The notes beneath the pieces were generated by a model. The model saw only the letters and a program-made list of their open reading frames with translations. It searched no databases and was not told the DNA's origin. Below, piece by piece: positions 8,382-17,638 of a DNA stretch of 64,000 nt (within the stretch, counting starts at the first letter, position 1; each line of letters starts with the position of its first letter). Source of the DNA: Halonatronum saccharophilum DSM 13868 (GTDB lineage: Bacteria; Bacillota; Halanaerobiia; Halobacteroidales; Halobacteroidaceae); assembly GCF_000517025.1 (NCBI RefSeq), contig NZ_KI912094.1:614141-678140 (forward strand). Reading direction: 5' to 3'. Position numbers and translations under genes: made by a program.

Positions 8382-8408
8382 ATCTTCACCTCTTAGCTTA
8401 TTAGATTA

Positions 8409-9212
8409 TTAACCCACCTCATATACCGAAGAGATTTTATCTTGATAAGCAAAATCCATCATTATATCCTTATCAAGTTCAATCCCAGCATCAATAAGCA
8501 TATTCTTTATTGTCAAAAATGCCAACTCCGGTACATTATTATCTTTGCTAAGATGGGCCAATAATATACGACTAACTGAATTTTTTGCTAGCTCTACCAC
8601 CATTGCTCCAGCATCATCATTTGAGAGATGCCCCTTTTCACTCATTACTCTTTTCTTTAATGACCAAGGATAAGGACCAATCTTTAACATTTCCAGATCA
8701 TGATTAGACTCTAAGATTACCAAATCCGAATCACTTATAGTAGTTCGCACTTTTTCACTAATCTCACCCATATCAGTTGCTATAGATACTCTCTTCCCCC
8801 CAGATATTACCTTGTATCCAACTGGATCATTAGCATCATGGGAAATACTAAAAGGCTTAATATCACAATCACCAATAGAAAAACCGGATTTATTGATTAT
8901 ACACCTATTCTTTTTAGCAATCTTACCTAACTTATCTTCACAACCTTCCCAGGTGCCTTCAGTTGCATATAAAGGGATATCACACCTTCTAGATAAGACC
9001 CCTGCCCCCTTAATATGGTCACTATGCTCATGGGTAATCATTATCCCATCAAGATCATCTATACTTAAGTTGGCCCTCTTTAGCCTCTTGGCAATCTCCT
9101 TACCACTTAATCCAGCATCAACTAAGATATTTTTCTCCTTACTTCCTATATAAATAGAATTCCCCGAACTACCACTAGCTAAAGAACAAACCTTTAAAGT
9201 AATCTTAATCAT
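8409..9212 (-). CDS. walJ: MBL-fold hydrolase, WalJ/YycJ type
   Basis: This is a metallo-beta-lactamase fold protein with the N-terminal signature VCSLASGSSGNSIYIG and metal motif THEHSDH (about residues 60-66), plus later DMG, SNHD and LAHLSKDN segments. YycJ relatives have been proposed to act as DNA exonucleases or to help coordinate cell division and replication; the true substrate is unsettled. The start is uncertain: ATG 9212 has GAAGGGA directly adjacent, and TTG 9221 lacks a site. It is the first gene of a walJ-htrA-rlmH unit, and a divergent cheR lies upstream instead of walRK. Confidence 0.88.
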   Translation of the reverse strand: MIKITLKVCSLASGSSGNSIYIGSKEKNILVDAGLSGKEIAKRLKRANLSIDDLDGIMITHEHSDHIKGAGVLSRRCDIPLYATEGTWEGCEDKLGKIAKKNRCIINKSGFSIGDCDIKPFSISHDANDPVGYKVISGGKRVSIATDMGEISEKVRTTISDSDLVILESNHDLEMLKIGPYPWSLKKRVMSEKGHLSNDDAGAMVVELAKNSVSRILLAHLSKDNNVPELAFLTIKNMLIDAGIELDKDIMMDFAYQDKISSVYEVG

Positions 9213-9412
9213 TCCCTTCAAATTAATCTATAACTTATATCTATTTTTTATGGTTCATTAATTTAACAACTAAATCTTAGCCTCAAATAATTATTTAACT
9301 TTAAAAAGAGGATTTTTCACCTAAAAGATTGAATTTATTAATATAATAGCAATGATAAATATCATTTTTTATCAAAGATAATTATATTTTATTAATCCAT
9401 AGGAGGTGAAAT

Positions 9413-10183
9413 ATGAAATTTAGTGATTTTAAAAATAAAGTATCGACTATTATCAATGTTGACCTAAGCAGTTATAAAGAACAAAGAGTTGAAAGAAGAA
9501 TCAACAATCTAATTGCTAAAAATAATTTAAAGAACTATGAGGGGTGTCTAAAGAGATTAAAAGAAAGTAAAGAGTTTCAACGTGAATTCTTAGAGCATAT
9601 GACAATTAACACTTCAGAGTTTTTCCGTAATCCAATGAACTATAAGCATTTACAAGAGGTTCTCTTCCCTAAACTATTTGCCAAAAAACAAAAGGTAAAG
9701 ATATGGAGTGCTGCTTCATCAAATGGCTGTGAAGCTTATACTCTATCTATTATACTAAAAGAGCTTGGTATTAGTCCAAGCCGATATCAATTAAAAGCTA
9801 CAGATATTGACCCCAGCATTTTAGAAGAAGCTAGAGAAGGTACCTATAGCAATAATGCCTTAAAAAGAGTTCCAAAAGATATCCTCTCTAAGTATTTTAC
9901 TAAAAAAGATAACTACTATCAACTGGATAAAAAAATTATGGCTCCTGTTGAGTTTAGTAAACTAAACCTATTAAAAGATTCCTATGATAAAAATATCGAT
10001 TTAATCTTATGTAGAAATGTCTTTATTTACTTTACAAAAGAAACCAAAGAACAATTAACTACAAAATTGAGTAATTCCTTAGCTAAAGATGGTATTTTAT
10101 TCTTAGGAAATACTGAATATCTTCTCCAGCCAGAAAAATTTAATTTAAAGAAGATCTATAACTCTTTTTATCAAAAAATATAG
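9413..10183 (+). CDS. cheR: Chemotaxis protein methyltransferase CheR
   Basis: CheR uses S-adenosylmethionine to methylate glutamates on chemoreceptors. The product has 256 residues with the N-terminal helical domain, then the methyltransferase core with TSEFFRNP, IWSAASSNGCEAYTL (SAM loop), ATDIDPSILEEAREG and LILCRNVFIYF. The SAM loop is slightly divergent from the common GEEPYSLA form. A strong AGGAGGTG site precedes the ATG. It ends at a terminator shared with a convergent chemoreceptor gene, which may be its substrate. No other che genes lie in the window. Confidence 0.93.
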   Translation: MKFSDFKNKVSTIINVDLSSYKEQRVERRINNLIAKNNLKNYEGCLKRLKESKEFQREFLEHMTINTSEFFRNPMNYKHLQEVLFPKLFAKKQKVKIWSAASSNGCEAYTLSIILKELGISPSRYQLKATDIDPSILEEAREGTYSNNALKRVPKDILSKYFTKKDNYYQLDKKIMAPVEFSKLNLLKDSYDKNIDLILCRNVFIYFTKETKEQLTTKLSNSLAKDGILFLGNTEYLLQPEKFNLKKIYNSFYQKI

Positions 10184-10195
10184 AGTTTCATATTA

Positions 10196-10240
10196 TAACA
10201 TTCAAAGAGGGAGGCTAAGCCTCCCTCTTTGAATGTTATT
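10196..10240. terminator. Bidirectional terminator cheR / mcp
   Basis: Arms of 21 bp (TAACATTCAAAGAGGGAGGCT and its complement, 10196-10216 and 10218-10238) form a very stable stem between the convergent genes. It overlaps the last codons of the chemoreceptor gene. Confidence 0.9.
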
Positions 10241-11909
10241 CTACTTTAAATTTAGAAATCATATTTTCTAATGCTTCAGCTTTACTGTCAAGATCATTAG
10301 AGATACTAGAGATTGATTTTGATACCTTCTCTAAATTATCAACTACTGCAACTACCTCTCCAGCACTTTCAGCCAACTCATGAGTTGCCGCACTGGTCTG
10401 TTCCATCTGAACAGCAGTCTCCGTAGTTGCTTCTTTTATGCCTTCAAAGGCCTTCCCAGCTCTATTAATAACCTCTTCGCCATTTTCAACCTCTTTTGTT
10501 CCTCTATTAATAGCTTCTACAGCCTTATCTGACTCTTGCTGAGTCTCTTTGATTAGATCATGAATCTTATCAGCAGCCTCCGCTGATTGGCTCGCCAAAT
10601 CTCTAATCTCGTCTGCAACTACAGCAAATCCTTTCCCAGCTTCTCCAGCTCTAGCAGCCTCAATAGCGGCATTTAAAGCAAGGAGATTAGTCTGTTCAGA
10701 AATAGCAGTAATTAACTGTACAATCTCTCCTATCCGTAAGGACTTTTTATCTAAATTACCTATTACATCAACAGAATTTTCTACCGTACTTTTTATCTGT
10801 TCCATTTGTTTCATTACTAAATCAATAGCCTTATTTCCTTGAGTTACTATATTTTTCGTTTCTTCAGCCATCACAGTTACATGTTCACTACTTGCAGATA
10901 CCTCTTGAGTAGAAGCAGAGATTCTATTTACTTTATCTAAAGTAGAATCTACATCACCAGTGAACTCTGTTAAGGATTTAGTCAAAGTAGTACTAGAATC
11001 ATTAAGACTGCTTATAATCCCTTTAATATGAGCAATCATATCAGATTGGCCTGTAGCCATCTTATTAAAACTATCTGCTAAAACTCCCAACTCATCTTTT
11101 CTATTACTATTTAACTTAACTGTATAATCGCCATCAGCCATATCCTTTACAGCATTAGTAATCTTCTTAATTGGTGTAGATATATTTTTAGCAAAAAATA
11201 CTGCTATAATTGAAACTATAATAACAGCAAAAATACCAAAGGTACCTATTATATTTCGAATTTCCCTAGCAGGAGAAATTATCATATTTTCATCTGCTTC
11301 TGCTATTATGATCCAATCCCTACTACGAATTTGATTATAGGCTGCTACATAAGGATCACCTTCCAGATCATAATTCACATAACCAGTTTTAGTAATGACA
11401 TCTCCCCAAGCACTAGCATCATCAGAGTCATCATCTTCACGCTTAATCCTCTCAGCTTCTTTAATTTCCTTAAAGAAACTTTCTTCAGATAGATCCTCAT
11501 TTAACCTAGTACTATCTGTATGAGCAATAACTACTCCTTTACTATCTAATACGTAGATATCACCCCTTAAATCAAGTTGATCAAAAACATGATTATGAGT
11601 TCTATTAATTAGATCATTAATATCTGACTGATTCCATAATAAAAACATAGTATCATCTACCTGATCCATCCTACGATTTGATGTCGACTCTCTAACTATA
11701 TCATATATTCCTGCTGCTACCTGTCTAGATACAATACTCATCTGACCAGTAGATAAATCCATAATTGAATCTTTTGATCTACTATAAGAGAATGTACCTA
11801 CAGAAACAGTCACCACAATTGTTATACTTATAAATAAAAGAAGCAGTTTATTAAAAATACTCGACTCACTTGCCTTACCTTTAACTTTCTTTTTGTTAAT
11901 TTTACTCAC
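10236..11909 (-). CDS. Methyl-accepting chemotaxis protein with Cache-type sensor
   Basis: This 557-residue chemoreceptor has TM1 (about 21-41), an extracytoplasmic Cache-like sensor (about 45-215, with [14 protein letters not shown] and WGDVITKTG), TM2 (about 218-240), a HAMP domain ([21 protein letters not shown]), and a long signalling coiled coil. The conserved hairpin tip reads [20 protein letters not shown] followed by [12 protein letters not shown]. The start is GTG 11909 with GGGGGTG upstream. It faces cheR. The ligand is unknown; Cache domains commonly bind small organic molecules. Confidence 0.93.
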   Translation of the reverse strand: MSKINKKKVKGKASESSIFNKLLLLFISITIVVTVSVGTFSYSRSKDSIMDLSTGQMSIVSRQVAAGIYDIVRESTSNRRMDQVDDTMFLLWNQSDINDLINRTHNHVFDQLDLRGDIYVLDSKGVVIAHTDSTRLNEDLSEESFFKEIKEAERIKREDDDSDDASAWGDVITKTGYVNYDLEGDPYVAAYNQIRSRDWIIIAEADENMIISPAREIRNIIGTFGIFAVIIVSIIAVFFAKNISTPIKKITNAVKDMADGDYTVKLNSNRKDELGVLADSFNKMATGQSDMIAHIKGIISSLNDSSTTLTKSLTEFTGDVDSTLDKVNRISASTQEVSASSEHVTVMAEETKNIVTQGNKAIDLVMKQMEQIKSTVENSVDVIGNLDKKSLRIGEIVQLITAISEQTNLLALNAAIEAARAGEAGKGFAVVADEIRDLASQSAEAADKIHDLIKETQQESDKAVEAINRGTKEVENGEEVINRAGKAFEGIKEATTETAVQMEQTSAATHELAESAGEVVAVVDNLEKVSKSISSISNDLDSKAEALENMISKFKVE

Positions 11910-12186
11910 CTAAATTTGCACCCCCATAATTATTTTTAATTTAAACAAATACCCCCCCTAAAAATGCAATTTGGAATTTAAATAATAGATCGACTACTAT
12001 AAGAGATGTGATGATGTAGAGATAAATTAATGTTTTTGAAAATCCCTCTTCTTATATCTTAAATGATAATTTTATTCTTATATTATTATTAAAAGGATTT
12101 AACTTGATATATAATGTATATTTCTCTAATTGAGTTGGAATTCCTTCAAGTCTATTTAATTAATTTGATTAAATAATAAGAAATTA

Positions 12187-12813
12187 CTATTTATCAGATA
12201 AGTGATAAGTTAAACTAATTAAACCAATTGATAGATCTTCATCTCTGACAATTATATTTTTCGGTAAATTCAAATGAGCCGGGGCAAAATTCCAAATTGC
12301 TTTAACTCCAGCATCAATTAAATCTTCAGCTATACCCTGAGCTACATTAGCCGGTACTGCTATTATTGCTATTCTAATACTCTTTTCTTTGATAAGCTCA
12401 CTCATTCTACCTATGTCATATATCTTCGCTTCACCTAATTTTTTACCTATCTTGTTATTATCTATATCAAATAAGTATTTAATATGTAACCCCAACCTTC
12501 TAAATCCTTTATAGTCTACTAATGCACGCCCTAGATTTCCTGCACCTATTAAAGCAATCTCCCAACTTTGATTGACACCTAATATCCTCTCTAAGTTCTT
12601 CATAAGAAGTTCTACCTCATAACCAACACCTCTCTTACCAAATTCACCATAATAAGAGAGATCTTTTCTAACTTGAGTTGATGGAATTCCAAGTTCATAC
12701 CCCAGTTTTTTTGAGGATATTACCTCAATTCCATTCTCCCTTAAATTCTGCAAAGTTCTGTAATATAATGGTAGCCTTTCTATAGTTGTTGATGGTATTT
12801 GAATATTTTTCAT
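12187..12813 (-). CDS. rex: Redox-sensing transcriptional repressor Rex
   Basis: Rex binds DNA when the NADH/NAD ratio is low and releases it when NADH rises, controlling fermentation and respiration genes. The N-terminal winged helix (about 1-80, with TTIERLPLYYRTL and SSKKLGYELGIPSTQVRKDL) is followed by a Rossmann domain with IALIGAGNLGRAL (about 85-97) and the C-terminal swapped helix. The 208-residue length is typical. Its likely targets include fermentation genes such as pflBA in this window, but I found no convincing Rex operator there. The gene is divergent from lgt. AAGGGTG lies upstream of the ATG. Confidence 0.95.
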   Translation of the reverse strand: MKNIQIPSTTIERLPLYYRTLQNLRENGIEVISSKKLGYELGIPSTQVRKDLSYYGEFGKRGVGYEVELLMKNLERILGVNQSWEIALIGAGNLGRALVDYKGFRRLGLHIKYLFDIDNNKIGKKLGEAKIYDIGRMSELIKEKSIRIAIIAVPANVAQGIAEDLIDAGVKAIWNFAPAHLNLPKNIIVRDEDLSIGLISLTYHLSDK

Positions 12814-12942
12814 AAGATCACACCCTTTTCTTTAATAATCATATTCTTAATTTAAGTATAAAATTCTTATAGAGATACTTGACTATCTCCTAACTTTATT
12901 ATAATCTTAAAATTAATAATAATCAAATGAGGAGGATAAATT

Positions 12943-13722
12943 TTGAATTCACCTTATATTAATCCAATCGCTTTTGAAATTGGTAGTATATCTGTTTACT
13001 GGTATGGTGTTATTATAGCTACATCAGTATTTATAGGTCTATTCTTTGCTACTAAAGAAGCTAAGAGGAGAAACTTCAATGAAGATACCGTCTTAGATCT
13101 AGTACTTTGGGCCCTTCCTTTTGCTATAATAGGGGCTCGTATTTATTATGTCATATTTGAGTGGGAATATTATATCTCTAACCCAAGTAGAATATTTGCA
13201 ACTAGAACTGGCGGTTTAGCTATCCACGGTGGTCTTATCGGAGCAGTTATTGTAGCTCTTATCTTTGCTAAAAAAAGAAAGGTTAACTTTTGGGATTTAG
13301 CTGATATTACAGCTCCTGGAATCGTCTTAGGACAAGCTATTGGTAGATGGGGAAACTTTATGAATCAAGAGGCACATGGGGGTTCAGTCAGTAGAACTTT
13401 CTTAGAGAGTTTAATGCTCCCTCAATGGATTATAGAACAGATGAATATAGTTGGCACCTATTATCATCCTACCTTCCTATATGAATCTCTATGGAATTTT
13501 AGTATCTTTTTATTTCTTTATCTTTATTGGAAGAAAAGAGACTTCTTAAAGAGAGGTGAAGTATTCTTAACCTATATAGTTCTATACTCAGTCGGAAGGT
13601 TCTTTATTGAAGGACTAAGAACTGATAGTCTTATGATGTGGGGACTAAGAACTGCACAAGTCATTAGCATTTTTCTTATTATCGGAGCAATTTCTTTAAG
13701 TTACTTCAAACGAAAATTATAG
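12943..13722 (+). CDS. lgt: Prolipoprotein diacylglyceryl transferase
   Basis: Lgt attaches diacylglycerol to the lipobox cysteine of prolipoproteins. The product is a polytopic membrane protein of 259 residues with the signature [14 protein letters not shown] (about 134-147), an HGG motif near 95 and several transmembrane segments. The start is TTG 12943, with GAGGAGG and a 7-nt spacer. It shows that lipoproteins are made, as supported by the lipobox protein at 54.6 kb. It is a single gene with a strong terminator shared with tdk. Confidence 0.95.
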   Translation: MNSPYINPIAFEIGSISVYWYGVIIATSVFIGLFFATKEAKRRNFNEDTVLDLVLWALPFAIIGARIYYVIFEWEYYISNPSRIFATRTGGLAIHGGLIGAVIVALIFAKKRKVNFWDLADITAPGIVLGQAIGRWGNFMNQEAHGGSVSRTFLESLMLPQWIIEQMNIVGTYYHPTFLYESLWNFSIFLFLYLYWKKRDFLKRGEVFLTYIVLYSVGRFFIEGLRTDSLMMWGLRTAQVISIFLIIGAISLSYFKRKL

Positions 13723-13727
13723 AGGAT

Positions 13728-13767
13728 AGCAAAACCCCAGATCAGCTTGCTGATCTGGGGTTTTGCT
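13728..13767. terminator. Bidirectional terminator lgt / tdk
   Basis: Perfect 19-bp arms (AGCAAAACCCCAGATCAGC and its complement) with a 2-nt centre. It ends lgt on the plus strand and overlaps the 3' end of tdk on the minus strand. Confidence 0.9.
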
Positions 13768-14398
13768 TATCCCTTACCTTATGACAAGACCGGCAACGAG
13801 CTTCATAGCTCTCTTTTTTCTCTTCTACTTCCCAGTTAGAACCCTCTCCACTTCCCACGACAACAATTGGGTCATTTATACTTGCTGGCTCCCCATTTAT
13901 TAGTCTTTGATTTCTAGTGGCAGGATTAGAACATTTAACGCAAACTGCATGGAGTTTTGTAACATACTCTGACCTAGCCATCAACTCAGGCATAGGTACA
14001 AAACCTCTACCAGCAAAATCAGTCTCTAATCCAGCTATTATAACTCTATACCCCTCATTAGCCAAATCATCTGCTAACTCTACCAAATTCTCTGAAAAAA
14101 ATTGGCCCTCATCTATAGCTATTACATCAACTTCATTCCTCTCACTTTTCTTATTTATTAAAAACCTTATATCTTCTACTGAATCGACTATATCAGCCTC
14201 CACTGTAATTCCATTATGAGTTGCTATTTCAGTATCGCTATATCTATTATCTATACTAGGTTTGAAGACCAAAACCCCTTGTTTAGCAATTACAGCTCTC
14301 TCTACCCTTCTAATCAACTCACTACTCTTTCCTGAAAACATTACACCTGTAATTACCTCAATCCAACCTCTATCTACACAACCATAATAACCATGCAT
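13742..14398 (-). CDS. tdk: Thymidine kinase
   Basis: This type II thymidine kinase phosphorylates thymidine for the salvage pathway. It has the P-loop GVMFSGKSSELIRR (about 18-31), the Walker B-like DVIAIDEGQFF, the lasso region, and zinc-binding pairs CVKC and CRSC near the C-terminus. The product has 218 residues, slightly longer than the usual 190-205. ATG 14398 has AGGAGG at good spacing. It lies downstream of the tRNA cluster on the same strand, with about 230 bp between. Confidence 0.94.
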   Translation of the reverse strand: MHGYYGCVDRGWIEVITGVMFSGKSSELIRRVERAVIAKQGVLVFKPSIDNRYSDTEIATHNGITVEADIVDSVEDIRFLINKKSERNEVDVIAIDEGQFFSENLVELADDLANEGYRVIIAGLETDFAGRGFVPMPELMARSEYVTKLHAVCVKCSNPATRNQRLINGEPASINDPIVVVGSGEGSNWEVEEKKESYEARCRSCHKVRDKQNPRSAS

Positions 14399-14626
14399 TA
14401 ATATCTTCCTCCTTATGTTATAAATATAGAACCTAGAATCAGGAATATGGAATTAATAAGTTTAAAATCTAAAATAATTGCTAATTTAAATTTTAAAGAC
14501 CCTGTCCAGAATCCTGGCATAAAATTAATATATATCAAATAAAAAAGAGCTACTCCTTTGAGCAACTCACTTATGATATAAACTATATAATTATATTAAT
14601 TATTATTCCTCTTTATAAAACACCAA

Positions 14627-14702
14627 TGGTGGCCAGACCCGGACTCGAACCGGGGACACGAGGATTTTCAATCCTCTGCTCTACCAACTGAGCTATCTCG
14701 CC
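14627..14702 (-). tRNA. tRNA-Phe (GAA)
   Basis: The cloverleaf is complete, with anticodon loop TTGAAAA between GAGGA/TCCTC stems, T arm CCCGG-TTCGAGT-CCGGG and encoded CCA. The acceptor 5' strand is GGCGAGA against 3' TCTGGCC, giving a G4-G69 mismatch; a standard tRNA-Phe would have GGCCAGA. This may be a real variant or a base error. It is the last of three tRNA genes on the minus strand. Confidence 0.93.
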
Positions 14703-14712
14703 TTGGTAAACC

Positions 14713-14802
14713 AGTTGATGATTGATAGTGGATAGTTAAAACCTTAAAGACTAAGTTCTTAAAAGCCTTTGACTTTAACTGTCAATTATCAATTTTCAAC
14801 TT
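14713..14802. repeat. Palindromic intergenic repeat, family A, copy 1
   Basis: The left arm AGTTGATGATTGATAGTGG and the right arm ACTGTCAATTATCAATTTTC pair imperfectly around a CTTTGACTTTAA-containing centre. It lies between tRNA-Phe and tRNA-Glu. Close copies are at 15011-15105, 47820-47918, 52569-52766 and 54255-54340. No coding capacity is seen. Confidence 0.75.
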
Positions 14803-14925
14803 TAAACTTATATATGGTACCCTTTCAAGGATTTAAAATTCAAAATCCTTTCATGGTCTAGTAACTATATGATTTCTTTGTAACATAATAATTTAATGTT
14901 ACTATTTAGCTCTAATGAGACTATA

Positions 14926-15001
14926 TGGTACCCCCAAGGGGATTCGAACCCCTGCCGCTGAGATGAAAACCCAGTATCCTAGGCCACTAGACGATGGGGG
15001 C
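14926..15001 (-). tRNA. tRNA-Glu (TTC)
   Basis: The anticodon loop TTTTCAT lies between CTGGG and CTCAG, giving anticodon TTC. The acceptor GCCCCCA pairs with TGGGGGT (first pair G-U), followed by discriminator A and encoded CCA. The D arm GTCTAGTGGCCTAGGAT is typical of tRNA-Glu. Confidence 0.95.
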
Positions 15002-15010
15002 CTAGTATTT

Positions 15011-15105
15011 AGTTGAAAGTTTACAATTGATAGTGGTATAGTTAAAGACCTTAAATTCTAAGGTTTTGACTTTAACTGTCAATTATTAATTATCAATTAT
15101 CAACT
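15011..15105. repeat. Palindromic intergenic repeat, family A, copy 2
   Basis: AGTTGAAAGTTTACAATTGA with TAGTGGTATAGTTAAAG on the left pairs with TTTAACTGTCAATTATTAAT and TATCAATTATCAACT on the right. The order of words matches copy 1 at 14713-14802, but the sequence has diverged. It lies between tRNA-Glu and tRNA-Lys. Confidence 0.75.
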
Positions 15106-15114
15106 GTTTTTAAA

Positions 15115-15190
15115 TGGTGAGCCATGGAGGATTCGAACCTCCGACACCCTGATTAAAAGTCAGGTGCTCTACCGACTGAGCTAATGGCCC
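15115..15190 (-). tRNA. tRNA-Lys (TTT)
   Basis: The anticodon loop CTTTTAA lies between CCTGA and TCAGG, giving anticodon TTT. The acceptor GGGCCAT pairs with ATGGCTC (one G-U pair), and CCA is encoded. It is the first of the three tRNA genes after the promoter at 15210-15238. Confidence 0.95.
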
Positions 15191-15209
15191 TTGCCACTCA
15201 CAGTTATAA

Positions 15210-15238
15210 ATAATATAACATATTTAAGTAATTGTCAA
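15210..15238 (-). promoter_or_regulatory. Promoter of the Lys-Glu-Phe tRNA operon
   Basis: On the minus strand TTGACA (15233-15238) and TATTAT (15210-15215) are spaced 17 bp, 20 bp before the mature tRNA-Lys end. This fits a strong stable-RNA promoter. Confidence 0.8.
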
Positions 15239-15352
15239 CGACTTTTTTAAAAAAAGTTTTTTTATTTTTTCTCTTTCTACATTTAGGAAAATAAAGTTAA
15301 AAATCACCTGATAAATTCAAACTAATTAGAGAGTTCAATTACCAAATACAGA

Positions 15353-15388
15353 TAAAAAAAGTGTATGGAAGATATCTTCCATACACTT
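15353..15388 (-). terminator. Terminator of the malEFG operon
   Basis: Perfect 15-bp arms AAGTGTATGGAAGAT and its complement (15359-15388) are followed on the minus strand by seven Ts. It lies 13 bp past the malG stop. Confidence 0.92.
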
Positions 15389-15401
15389 AAGTTTCAATAT
15401 A

Positions 15402-16247
15402 TTACCCCTTAACAGCTCCAGATAATCCGTGTACAAAGTACTTCTGAAGTGATAAGAATAAGATCATCATTGGAATACCTGCTAAAACTGCCCCTGCAGA
15501 GAATAACGTCCAGTCATTAGCAAACTGATTGGAGACCATATTAAATAGACCTACTGCTAGAGTTCTCTGGCTTGGTGAAGTCAAAATAATATTAGCCAAG
15601 ATAAAGTCATTGAACGGGTTAACAAATTGGAACATAGCCACAACAGCAAGCATTGGCTTAGCTAATGGTAGCATTATAGACCAAAAGATCCTAAAACTAC
15701 TTGCTCCATCTATTAATGCCGACTCACTCAAACTATTTGGGATTGTATCAAAGTACCCTTTAAGTAACCAAGTTGAGAAGGGTACAGCTCCTCCCACGTA
15801 AACGAGTAATAGACCAGTATGAGTATTCAATAGACCAAGCATATTCAAGACAACATATATAGCCACTAAGGCCATTAAAGCAGGAAACATCTGAATAACC
15901 AAGAAGGTTATCATCCCATACTTACGCCCCCAGAACTTAAACTTAGAGAAGGCATATGCACAACCGGCAGTTAGAACTACAGAGAATATAGCATTTAAAG
16001 AAGCTATTTTCAATGTATTCCAGTACCATCTCAAATAAGGGTACTCATCATGGGTTAATAATTCTCTAAAATTATCAAGGCTTGCCCCTTCTGGGATTAT
16101 CCTTGAACTAAATAAACTGTTATTAGGGTTAAGTGCAGATCCTACAATCCAAACAGTTGGATATAAAACAGCTATTACCCCAATAAGAATAATTGTATAA
16201 CAAAAGGCTAAATAAAGTCTCTCTTGCGTCTTCTTTCCTAATTTCAT
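15402..16247 (-). CDS. malG: Maltose/maltodextrin ABC transporter permease MalG
   Basis: This is the second permease of a carbohydrate uptake (CUT1) ABC transporter. It has about six transmembrane segments and the EAA loop ESALIDGASSFRIFWSIMLP (about 182-201), which contacts the ATPase. The C-terminus reads QKYFVHGLSGAVKG, as in MalG proteins. The 281-residue length is typical. Its ATG overlaps the malF stop by one base (TAATG), indicating coupled translation. No malK ATPase gene follows, so the transporter probably shares an ATPase encoded elsewhere. Confidence 0.93.
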   Translation of the reverse strand: MKLGKKTQERLYLAFCYTIILIGVIAVLYPTVWIVGSALNPNNSLFSSRIIPEGASLDNFRELLTHDEYPYLRWYWNTLKIASLNAIFSVVLTAGCAYAFSKFKFWGRKYGMITFLVIQMFPALMALVAIYVVLNMLGLLNTHTGLLLVYVGGAVPFSTWLLKGYFDTIPNSLSESALIDGASSFRIFWSIMLPLAKPMLAVVAMFQFVNPFNDFILANIILTSPSQRTLAVGLFNMVSNQFANDWTLFSAGAVLAGIPMMILFLSLQKYFVHGLSGAVKG

Positions 16248-17557
16248 TATTGCACCAACTCCTCTTCTTTAAAGGACTTCGTTCTCACAAATTGCCAGAT
16301 GCTAAATCCACCAACCATGAAGAAGATAAGTATAGATACAGCAGCAGCATAATCAAATCTCATTACCTCTAAGGTCAACTTATATACCCAAGAGATCAAA
16401 ATATCGGTATCTCCTGCATTACCTGCAGCTCCAAACCTAGCAGGTCCACCATTATTTAGAAGATAAATGATACCAAAGTTATTAAACTGCATAGCAAATT
16501 GCATAATCAATAATGGCGCTAACTGCTTTAATACTAAAGGCAAGGTAATAGACTTAAACTTCTGCAGACCTGTAGCACCATCTACAGTTGCTGCCTCATA
16601 TAGCTCACCTGGTATACTTTGTAACAGTCCTAAACATACTGCCATAGTAAAGGGAAAGGATAACCATAAGTTAACTCCTAAGGCAGAGACCCTTGCCCAC
16701 ATAGCTTCATTAAGCCACGGTATAGCTTCAAAACCTATACTTGTTAACATCCTATTAATATGTCCAAATCTTACATTCAATAGACCACGCCAGATCAACA
16801 TAGAAATAAACCCTGGGATAGCCCAAGAGATCATCATAACAGTTCTAAAGATATGCCTGAATTTAATCTTAGGATTATTTAAGACAATAGCCAAAAACAG
16901 CCCAGTGGCATAACTCATGAATGTTGATAGAACAGCCCAAACAACTGTCCAGGAGAATACCCTAACAAAGGTAGCTCTCCAGCTAGCTAAATGTATTAAG
17001 TCAGTAAAATTTCTAAAACCAACCCAACTAATTATATTACCAGGTGGAAGGTTATTTATATTATAATTGGTAAAAGCAATCAATACAGTAAATATAATGG
17101 GAAAAATAACCGAAACAAGCATCATCAACATTCCTGGCCCTATATATAGATAAGCACTAAAGTTATCTGTAAGGTTCTTAATTGAACCTTTAAGAGATGG
17201 TACCTCTTCACCCAAATCTATCTTCTGACCATTCTTATAAGCATCCCAAACATTAAATAAATGAATTCCTATAATAACTAATAATAAGAATGCAGCAACA
17301 ATACCTTCAATCATTAAAAATAGAGAGTGATCCTCTATTGGCGTCGTACCCAAAGTAACTAAACCTTTTAAAGAACTAGCAAATTTATCTACAGTAGTAA
17401 ACAATAAAGATAATGTATAAAGTATAAAGATAGAGCCCTTTATATACTGCTTATTAAAAAGCTGCCCTAAACCCATAAATACAGCAGATAAGGCTGCACT
17501 GATATATCTTTGTTTATTACCATTATAATCAACGGTAATTTGACTCTCTGCTTTCAT
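16247..17557 (-). CDS. malF: Maltose/maltodextrin ABC transporter permease MalF
   Basis: This 436-residue MalF-type permease has two extra N-terminal transmembrane segments (about 27-80) before the conserved core. The EAA loop reads ELYEAATVDGATGLQKFKSI (about 316-335). The segment FNNFGIIYLLNNGGPA is characteristic of maltose-type MalF. It pairs with MalG to form the inner-membrane channel. ATG 17557 has AAGGGGGG upstream. A stable hairpin separates it from malE, which could allow more binding protein than permease to be made. Confidence 0.93.
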   Translation of the reverse strand: MKAESQITVDYNGNKQRYISAALSAVFMGLGQLFNKQYIKGSIFILYTLSLLFTTVDKFASSLKGLVTLGTTPIEDHSLFLMIEGIVAAFLLLVIIGIHLFNVWDAYKNGQKIDLGEEVPSLKGSIKNLTDNFSAYLYIGPGMLMMLVSVIFPIIFTVLIAFTNYNINNLPPGNIISWVGFRNFTDLIHLASWRATFVRVFSWTVVWAVLSTFMSYATGLFLAIVLNNPKIKFRHIFRTVMMISWAIPGFISMLIWRGLLNVRFGHINRMLTSIGFEAIPWLNEAMWARVSALGVNLWLSFPFTMAVCLGLLQSIPGELYEAATVDGATGLQKFKSITLPLVLKQLAPLLIMQFAMQFNNFGIIYLLNNGGPARFGAAGNAGDTDILISWVYKLTLEVMRFDYAAAVSILIFFMVGGFSIWQFVRTKSFKEEELVQ

Positions 17558-17593
17558 AATTTACCCCCTTGATAGTTAATTAAGTCATTTTGA

Positions 17594-17621
17594 AGCCTTA
17601 CGCCAAAAATGACGTAAGGCT
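17594..17621 (-). other. Intercistronic hairpin between malE and malF
   Basis: AGCCTTACG (17594-17602) pairs with CGTAAGGCT (17613-17621) around a 10-nt loop. In the direction of transcription no T-run follows, so it is unlikely to terminate. A hairpin here could protect the 3' end of malE mRNA, as REP sequences do in the E. coli malE-malF gap. The role here is inferred. Confidence 0.6.
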
Positions 17622-17638
17622 ATTTTTTATTCTAAATA

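Noticed and set aside
14713-15105. CRISPR array
   Set aside because: The repeated words between tRNA genes are imperfect, palindromic over their whole length and not separated by uniform spacers. No cas gene is present.
16467-16913. Long plus-strand frame opposite malF
   Set aside because: It lies entirely antisense to a well-supported gene and its translation is low in plausible domains; it is a shadow frame. Similar antisense frames opposite walJ, purH, purM, purD and the ABC-F gene were rejected for the same reason.
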